64,000 nt of DNA from Bacteroidales bacterium (GTDB taxonomy: Bacteria > Bacteroidota > Bacteroidia > Bacteroidales > UBA932), in the NCBI GenBank assembly GCA_017617475.1, contig JAFZWC010000021.1, positions 4,777-68,776 on the forward strand, read 5' to 3'. The notes below the pieces were generated by a model. That model was not told the origin of the DNA. It was given only the letters and a program-made list of their open reading frames with translations, and made no database searches. Each line of letters begins with the position of its first letter. Positions within the stretch are counted from its first letter, which is position 1. The translations under genes and the position numbers were made by a program. This document shows, piece after piece, positions 58,699-64,000 of this stretch.

Positions 58699-59561
58699 AC
58701 GTAGAAATAGATCCGGGCTCCGGCTTTTGCGGAGGAGTGATCCGCGCCATCACCCGTGCCGAGGATTTCCTGTCTCAAAAAAACAGGCTGTATTCCCTGG
58801 GAGCCATCGTGCACAATGACGCCGAGCTGGGCCGTCTTCAGAATCAGGGCCTGCTCACCGTCAACAGCCTGGAAGAAGTTCCCGAAGGCGAAACCGTGCT
58901 CATCCGCGCCCACGGTGAGCCTCCTTCCACTTATGAATCGGCCCTTACCCGCCATCTTTCCGTCATTGACTGTTCCTGCCCCGTGGTGCTTCAGCTTCAG
59001 CGCAGCATCCGGGAAGCTTATGTGCGCCTGCACCAGGACGGCCTTTCCGGCCAGGTGATTATCTTCGGCCGGGTGGGTCATGCCGAGGTTCTGGGCCTGT
59101 TGGGCCAGGTAGACGGCGACGCCCTGGTGGTGGAAGACCCTCAGATGCTGGAAGACGTCATGGACAAGATTGACTTCTCCGAGCCCATCGAGATCTTCTC
59201 CCAAACCACCAAGAGCCCCCTGGAGTACGAGGAAATCTGTGAGAAGCTCCGCATCCGCGGTGCCCGCCTTACCGTTCACAACACCATTTGCGCCCAGGTG
59301 GCCACCCGCCACGAGAAACTGGCCAGCTTCGCCCGGACGCACGACGTCATCATCTTCGTTTCCGGTAAATCTTCCTCCAACGGAAAGGTCCTGAGCGACC
59401 TCTGCCGCAGTGTGAACCCCCATACCTATCTGGTCAATTCCCCGGCCGAAGTAGAGGCCGGCTGGTTCCGCAGCGGCCAGAGCGTAGGCGTCTGCGGCGC
59501 CACCTCCACTCCCAAATGGCAGCTGGAGATAGTGGCCGACGCCATTCGCGCAATAGATTAA
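58692..59561 (+). CDS. ispH: 4-hydroxy-3-methylbut-2-enyl diphosphate reductase
   Basis: Last enzyme of the MEP isoprenoid pathway (IspH/LytB), an iron-sulfur protein making IPP and DMAPP. The 289 residues show the three cluster cysteines in GSGFCGGVIRAI (Cys13), IDCSCPVVLQLQ and VGVCGATSTPKWQLE. Other family motifs are VRAHGEP-like LIRAHGEPPS, IIFGRVGHAEVLGL and TVHNTICAQVATRHEK. Length is typical. It is translated from within the operon, overlapping cmk and abutting the AsmA-like gene. Confidence 0.97.
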   Translation: MLNVEIDPGSGFCGGVIRAITRAEDFLSQKNRLYSLGAIVHNDAELGRLQNQGLLTVNSLEEVPEGETVLIRAHGEPPSTYESALTRHLSVIDCSCPVVLQLQRSIREAYVRLHQDGLSGQVIIFGRVGHAEVLGLLGQVDGDALVVEDPQMLEDVMDKIDFSEPIEIFSQTTKSPLEYEEICEKLRIRGARLTVHNTICAQVATRHEKLASFARTHDVIIFVSGKSSSNGKVLSDLCRSVNPHTYLVNSPAEVEAGWFRSGQSVGVCGATSTPKWQLEIVADAIRAID

Positions 59562-62500
59562 ATGAGGCTCCTTAAGGTCATACGGAATGTGCTGATCGGG
59601 CTTATCGGCCTGGTCCTGGTGCTACTGGTGACCTTGCAGATCCTGCTCCGGCCCTCCGTCCTCACCGGCATCGTAAACAACGTGGCGGCAGGGCTGGTGG
59701 AAGGCGACGTGGCCTTCCAGGAAGTGCGCGCCCATGTGATCAAGAGCTTTCCTTTCCTGAACATCGACGCCAAGGAGTTTTCCATCACGTACCCTCACGA
59801 GCGGTATGCCCGCTATGACAGCGTGTACACCCAGGTGGGCCGCCGGGTCAACCTGCTGCGCATGGGAAACGGCCGCGAGGTGCCGGTGGACACCCTGGCC
59901 TACGCCAAGGAGCTGAGCCTTTCGCTCAATTATGTAGCGCTGGCCAAGGGGGCCTATCACATCCATAAGGCCGAGCTGACCCGGCCGCGCATCTTCGCCC
60001 ATTATTTCGATTCCACGGCCGCCAACTGGGATATCCTCCCCCTGAAATCCAACCCCGAGGATACCACCAGCAAACCGCTGCCGGCCATCCAGATAGACAG
60101 AATCGGACTTTCCGACCGGCCGATGGTGGTCTTCACGGACCCGGTGGATACGCTGCATGCCCTGTTCAGCATGCGCCGCCTCACGCTGGACGGTCGCTTC
60201 CACCTGGACAATCTGGAAAAGGCCGAAGCCCGCTTCGCTATCGATTCCATGCGCATTTCCGGCCACCTGCCGCAGGATACCCTGGCGGTGCGGCTGCAGT
60301 CCCTGCGCCTGTCGGCCGCCAACCGGCATGTGCTGGCCAGCGCCGAGGCGTCCACCCGCCTGCGAACCCGCAACTTCGGACGCTTGGACGTACCCATCGG
60401 CCTGGACGTGGATGCCGACTTTCCCAAAAGGGCCGACGATGCCCTGGAAGTTATCCTCAACACCCTGAAACTGAGGCTGTCGGCCCTGGAACTGGAAGGC
60501 GGCGGACAGCTGGTCAAATACCCCGGCAAGTGGGAAATGGACGTTCAGGCGGCCATCCATGACTGCCCGCTGGGGAAGCTCATCAAGGAGTATAGGAACA
60601 ACCTCGAATTCCTGAAGAAGGTAGATACCGATGCCCGGATAAACCTGGAAGCATCGGCCAAGGGTTTCTATGGCGAGGGTCTCACGCCCGCCATCAACGC
60701 CCGCCTGCAGGTGCCCTCCTCCACCATCGATTACGAAGGGCTGGGCCGCAAGGGCCGCCTGGCGGTGGACACCCGCGTAACCACCGATGACTTGCAGGAG
60801 GTGGATGCCGTGGTGAACCGCCTGCTGGTAGACATTGCCGGCGCCCGCATGGACCTGACGGGAAAGGCCAAGGACATCCTGGGGAAAGACCCTCAGCTGC
60901 AGGTGAACGGAACGGCCAGGGCCCGCCTGGACTCCCTCACCAAAGTGTTTACGGCCGACATGGGCCTCACCGGAACCGGCGACCTGGATCTGAAGCTGCG
61001 CGCCAAAGCCCGCCTTTCCCAGCTCAACGCCGCCCGCATAGGCAAGGCCGACATCAACTGCGACCTCACGGGACACGACCTTTCGCTGAATTATGACGCC
61101 GACAGCCTCACCGCCCTGCTTCCTTCCCTGGAAGCGAACCTGGCCACCCGCGGCAATACCATAGACCGGAACCTGCCGGAAGGCGCCCGGGTGCTGGGCC
61201 TGAAGGCATTAATCGACACCCTGGACGTAAACTACGGCAGCATGTTCGTGAAGGGCGGCAAGCTGAACCTCCTCATGCAGAATTCGGCCGATGTGCTGCA
61301 GGGGCGTACGGACCGTACGTCCATCATGGGGCTTCTCCGCGCGAACAACCTGCGCATGAGAGACCGGGACGGGCTCGCTGTGGGAGTGAGGGAGAATACC
61401 GAGCGCTTCCGTCTGGAGCCCGCCACCGAGTCGCGCCCCGTTCCCCGCATCAACCTGGCATCCAACAGCGGACGGCTGCGGCTCAGGATGGGAGACGACA
61501 TCTATTCCCTCCAGGATGTAAAATTTGACGTATCGGCCCGGCGCCATCTGATGCGCCAGCTTTCTTCCCAGCGAAGGGACCACATGCTGGATTCCCTGCA
61601 GCGCCTCTATCCCGACGTTCCTCGCGACTCCCTCTTCCGCAAAGCCCGGCAGGAGCGCCTGTCCCTCCAGACCCGGGACCAGTTCGCTTCGGCCGACATT
61701 TCCATCAGCCTTTCCGACGCCATCCGGAACTATTTCCGCAACTGGGACTTCGAGGGCAACCTGGACCTGGGTAGCGGCCGATTAACCCTGCCGGCCTTCC
61801 CGCTGAGCACCAGCCTGGAAGGGGTGAAGGGTTCCTTCGACAACGATACGCTGGACTTGAAGAGCATCACCGTGAACGCCGGAGCTTCGGACGTGAGTGC
61901 ATCGGCCCGCCTTACCGGACTGCGCCGCGCCGTGCTGGGCAGCACCCGCAGCAAGCTTAAGCTCAAGGCCGACGTCACCAGCAACTTCCTGGATGTGAAC
62001 GAACTCATGAGGGCCTATGCCCAGACGGTCACCGGGCAGGCTCAAAGCCCGGACAGCGTGAACAAGGCCCGCCTTCTGGTGATTCCTTCCAACCTGGAGG
62101 TGGATTTCTCCCTGGAGGCCAGCGGCATACGTTACGACAGTCTGGAAGTGAGCTGGGCAGCGGCCGATGTGGCCATGCGTAACCGCACGGTGCAAGTCAC
62201 CAATGCCCTGGCCGCCACCAACATGGGAGACATGTACTTTGAGGGATTCTACTCCACCCGCTCCAAAGAAGACATCAAGGCCGGTTTCGACCTCAACCTG
62301 GTAGATATTACGGCCGAGAAAGTCATCACCCTCTTCCCGGCCGTGGACACCATCCTTCCCATGCTCACCTCCTTCGCCGGAGACCTGGACTGCGAGCTGG
62401 CGGCCACCACGGATATTGACACCTGCATGAACCTGGTGCTCCCTTCCATAGACGGCGTCATGCGCATCTCCGGCAAAGACCTTACCCTCAAGGGCAGCAA

Positions 62501-63086
62501 AGAATTTAGCCGCCTGGCCGAGAAGCTCAAATTCGACGACAAGGACGAGGCCCACATCGACAACATGTCCGTGACGGGAATCGTGCAGGACAACGTTCTG
62601 GAGGTATTCCCCTTTGTGCTGAATGTGGACCGCTACCTGCTGGCCGCCAGCGGCCGCCAGAATCTGGAGAGGAACTTCCTATACCATATCTCTGTGATCA
62701 GGTCCCCGATGATTCTCAAATTCGGCATCAATGCCTGGGGACCGGACTTCGACCACGTTCATTACAACCTGACGTCGGCCAAATACCGCAGCGTCAACGT
62801 GCCGGTGTACACCAAGCAGCTGGACACCGTTCAGTACAGCCTGGTGGCCGCCATCCACAACATCTTTGAACTGGGTGTAGAGAAGGCCATGGCCGAGAAC
62901 CGCAGCGCCGCCACCCATGTATCGGCCCTTACCGGTGGGGAAGAAAGCGTTCCGCAGGAGGAGGAGGTTCCGGAGTCCGAGGGTCTGGCCGGTCTGGTGG
63001 AAGAGGTGACCAATACCGTCACTTCGCGCCGCGAAGCCCTCAAACAGGAAGTCCTGCGCCTGCAGAAAGAAGCCGCCAAGCCATGA
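59562..63086 (+). CDS. AsmA-family envelope protein
   Basis: A 1174-residue protein with a single N-terminal membrane helix (about residues 7-29) and a very long periplasmic part rich in amphipathic beta-strands. The start (RLLKVIRNVLIGLIGLVLVLLVTLQILLR then FQEVRAHVIKSFPFLNIDAKEFSITYP) matches the AsmA/TamB superfamily, as does the C-terminal repeat-like section (SVNAGASDVSASARLTGLRRAVLG; LEVFPFVLNVDRYLLAASGRQNLERNFLYHISVIRSP). These proteins are thought to bridge the membranes for lipid transport. It starts on the base after the ispH stop and overlaps prmA by 4 bases. Confidence 0.88.
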   Translation: MRLLKVIRNVLIGLIGLVLVLLVTLQILLRPSVLTGIVNNVAAGLVEGDVAFQEVRAHVIKSFPFLNIDAKEFSITYPHERYARYDSVYTQVGRRVNLLRMGNGREVPVDTLAYAKELSLSLNYVALAKGAYHIHKAELTRPRIFAHYFDSTAANWDILPLKSNPEDTTSKPLPAIQIDRIGLSDRPMVVFTDPVDTLHALFSMRRLTLDGRFHLDNLEKAEARFAIDSMRISGHLPQDTLAVRLQSLRLSAANRHVLASAEASTRLRTRNFGRLDVPIGLDVDADFPKRADDALEVILNTLKLRLSALELEGGGQLVKYPGKWEMDVQAAIHDCPLGKLIKEYRNNLEFLKKVDTDARINLEASAKGFYGEGLTPAINARLQVPSSTIDYEGLGRKGRLAVDTRVTTDDLQEVDAVVNRLLVDIAGARMDLTGKAKDILGKDPQLQVNGTARARLDSLTKVFTADMGLTGTGDLDLKLRAKARLSQLNAARIGKADINCDLTGHDLSLNYDADSLTALLPSLEANLATRGNTIDRNLPEGARVLGLKALIDTLDVNYGSMFVKGGKLNLLMQNSADVLQGRTDRTSIMGLLRANNLRMRDRDGLAVGVRENTERFRLEPATESRPVPRINLASNSGRLRLRMGDDIYSLQDVKFDVSARRHLMRQLSSQRRDHMLDSLQRLYPDVPRDSLFRKARQERLSLQTRDQFASADISISLSDAIRNYFRNWDFEGNLDLGSGRLTLPAFPLSTSLEGVKGSFDNDTLDLKSITVNAGASDVSASARLTGLRRAVLGSTRSKLKLKADVTSNFLDVNELMRAYAQTVTGQAQSPDSVNKARLLVIPSNLEVDFSLEASGIRYDSLEVSWAAADVAMRNRTVQVTNALAATNMGDMYFEGFYSTRSKEDIKAGFDLNLVDITAEKVITLFPAVDTILPMLTSFAGDLDCELAATTDIDTCMNLVLPSIDGVMRISGKDLTLKGSKEFSRLAEKLKFDDKDEAHIDNMSVTGIVQDNVLEVFPFVLNVDRYLLAASGRQNLERNFLYHISVIRSPMILKFGINAWGPDFDHVHYNLTSAKYRSVNVPVYTKQLDTVQYSLVAAIHNIFELGVEKAMAENRSAATHVSALTGGEESVPQEEEVPESEGLAGLVEEVTNTVTSRREALKQEVLRLQKEAAKP

Positions 63087-63928
63087 ACAGCGAAGAATAT
63101 ATTGAAGTAAGCGTAAAGCTGGACCCGTTCAGCGAAGAAATGGCCGAGATTCTCACCGCCGAGCTCTCGGACCTTCCTTTTGACTCCTTTGTCACCGAGG
63201 AGCCTTTCCTCAAGTGTTATATCCAGAAGGAAGCCTATCGGCCTTCGGACGTAAAGGTGGTCCTGAGCGGCTATCCCGCGGCTGCGGGCTTTTCGGCCGT
63301 ACTGGTCCAGGGACAGAACTGGAACAAGACCTGGGAGTCGGAATTCCAGCCCATCGTGGTGGACGGCACGGTGACAATAAAGGCCAAGTTTAATACGAAC
63401 GTACCCCGCACACGCTTCAATATCTGGATTGACCCGCGCATGGCCTTCGGCACCGGTTATCACCACACCACCTTCATGATGATGCAACGCATGCTGGGGC
63501 TGGAAGAGTACATCCGCGGCCGCTCGGTGGTGGATATGGGCTGCGGCACGGCCATCCTGGCCATCCTGGCCGCCAAGATGCGCGCCCGCAAGGTGTTTGC
63601 CGTAGACATTGACGCCGTGGCGGCCCGTTCGGCCTGGGGAAACTGCCGGTGGAATCGCGTGGGCACCCGGGTAGAGACCGCCTGCGGCGACGCCTCCCTC
63701 CTGCAGATGGGCACCTACGACGTCCTTCTGGCCAACATCCACCGCAACATCATCCTGCAGGACCTTCCCACTTACGTGCGCTCTCTCAAACGCGGCGGCC
63801 ATATCCTGCTCAGCGGTTTCTACGAGGCCGATGTCCCCGCCATCCGCAGCGCCGCCGAGGCCCTCGGCCTGGAATACGTAGGCCAATCGGCCCGCGAAGA
63901 CTGGGCCTGCGTGGAATTCCGAAAATAA
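63083..63928 (+). CDS. prmA: Ribosomal protein L11 methyltransferase
   Basis: SAM-dependent enzyme that trimethylates ribosomal protein uL11. The 281 residues begin MNSEEYIEVSVKLDPFSEEMAEILTAELSDLPFDSFVTEE, the PrmA N-terminal domain. The catalytic domain has IDPRMAFGTGYHHTTFMMM, VVDMGCGTAILAILAAKM, VFAVDIDAVAARSAWGN and DVLLANIHRNII. Near its end, HILLSGFYEADVPAI and WACVEFRK fit the family. It begins by ATGA overlap with the AsmA-like gene and is followed 21 bases later by a tRNA gene. Confidence 0.95.
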   Translation: MNSEEYIEVSVKLDPFSEEMAEILTAELSDLPFDSFVTEEPFLKCYIQKEAYRPSDVKVVLSGYPAAAGFSAVLVQGQNWNKTWESEFQPIVVDGTVTIKAKFNTNVPRTRFNIWIDPRMAFGTGYHHTTFMMMQRMLGLEEYIRGRSVVDMGCGTAILAILAAKMRARKVFAVDIDAVAARSAWGNCRWNRVGTRVETACGDASLLQMGTYDVLLANIHRNIILQDLPTYVRSLKRGGHILLSGFYEADVPAIRSAAEALGLEYVGQSAREDWACVEFRK

Positions 63929-63932
63929 TCCT

Positions 63933-63940
63933 TATCTTTG
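63933..63940 (+). promoter_or_regulatory. TATCTTTG box upstream of tRNA-Leu
   Basis: A Bacteroidota -7 box 9 bases before the first base of the tRNA gene, a spacing that would start transcription just ahead of the tRNA. No exact -33 TTTG is present. Confidence 0.55.
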
Positions 63941-63949
63941 CACTCCCAT

Positions 63950-64000
63950 GCGGGTGTGTTGGAATTGGTAGACAACCCAGACTTAGGATCTGGTGCCTTA
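63950..64000 (+). tRNA. tRNA-Leu (anticodon TAG), 5' part
   Basis: The gene is cut by the window end. It begins GCGGGTG (acceptor), has a D-arm containing TTGGTAGACAA and an anticodon arm CCAGA-CTTAGGA-TCTGG, giving anticodon TAG for leucine. The start of the variable region (TGCCTTA) follows, consistent with a class II tRNA. Confidence 0.9.

Overview
The window looks like a chromosomal segment of a Bacteroidales bacterium (phylum Bacteroidota). The evidence is a SusC/SusD polysaccharide utilization locus, many lipoproteins with a Cys-terminated signal, Bacteroidota-only families (DUF4249, DUF3822, DUF4783, BACON domain), and promoters of the Bacteroidota type (TTTG, about 19-20 bases, TAnnTTTG) with few clear Shine-Dalgarno sites. 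Base composition is fairly GC-rich for the order. That is compatible with uncultivated gut or rumen lineages such as the Cryptobacteroides group, but this placement is an inference.

Layout. 1-2257: the end of cydA and all of cydB (cytochrome bd oxidase). 2367-7502 (minus): a HerA/DUF853-like ATPase, a CstA-type transporter, RsmD, a DUF3822 protein and a membrane-anchored protein of unknown function. 7609-13553 (plus): a compact run of DHH phosphoesterase, two FKBP-type lipoproteins, a MATE exporter, a cytidylate-kinase-like protein and a serine beta-lactamase-fold hydrolase. 13550-16351 (minus): aldose 1-epimerase and EttA. 16478-22312: an AT-richer TPR regulator-like lipoprotein, divergent from a small lipoprotein, a DUF4249 protein and a TonB-dependent receptor. 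22342-27138 (plus): polA, an ECF-type sigma factor, rsmG, rpmH and an unknown gene.

27139-50162 (minus) is the main accessory region, a hemicellulose utilization locus. An AraC regulator lies upstream. The genes then run GH5_7 mannanase, SusC, SusD, two surface glycan-binding lipoproteins, GH5_4 with a BACON domain, GH26 mannanase, GH130 mannosylglucose phosphorylase, GH31 with a PA14 insert, GH3, mannobiose 2-epimerase-like AGE protein and a GPH-family sugar symporter. GH5_7, GH26, epimerase, GH130 and symporter reconstruct the known mannobiose to mannosylglucose to mannose-1-phosphate route. GH5_4, GH31 and GH3 resemble the core of xyloglucan loci. The locus may therefore serve glucomannan and xyloglucan together.

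50323-64000: a chorismatase/Rid-like protein, DUF4783, rlmH, a large polytopic sensor kinase, an unusual multi-hairpin DNA element, efp, an NtrC-like regulator without a DNA-binding domain, then a tight cmk-ispH-asmA-prmA operon and the start of a tRNA-Leu gene. A dispersed repeat related to GATTCTTCGCTTCGCTCAGA followed by ATGACA occurs at five loci. One copy supplies a start codon and one lies inside polA.
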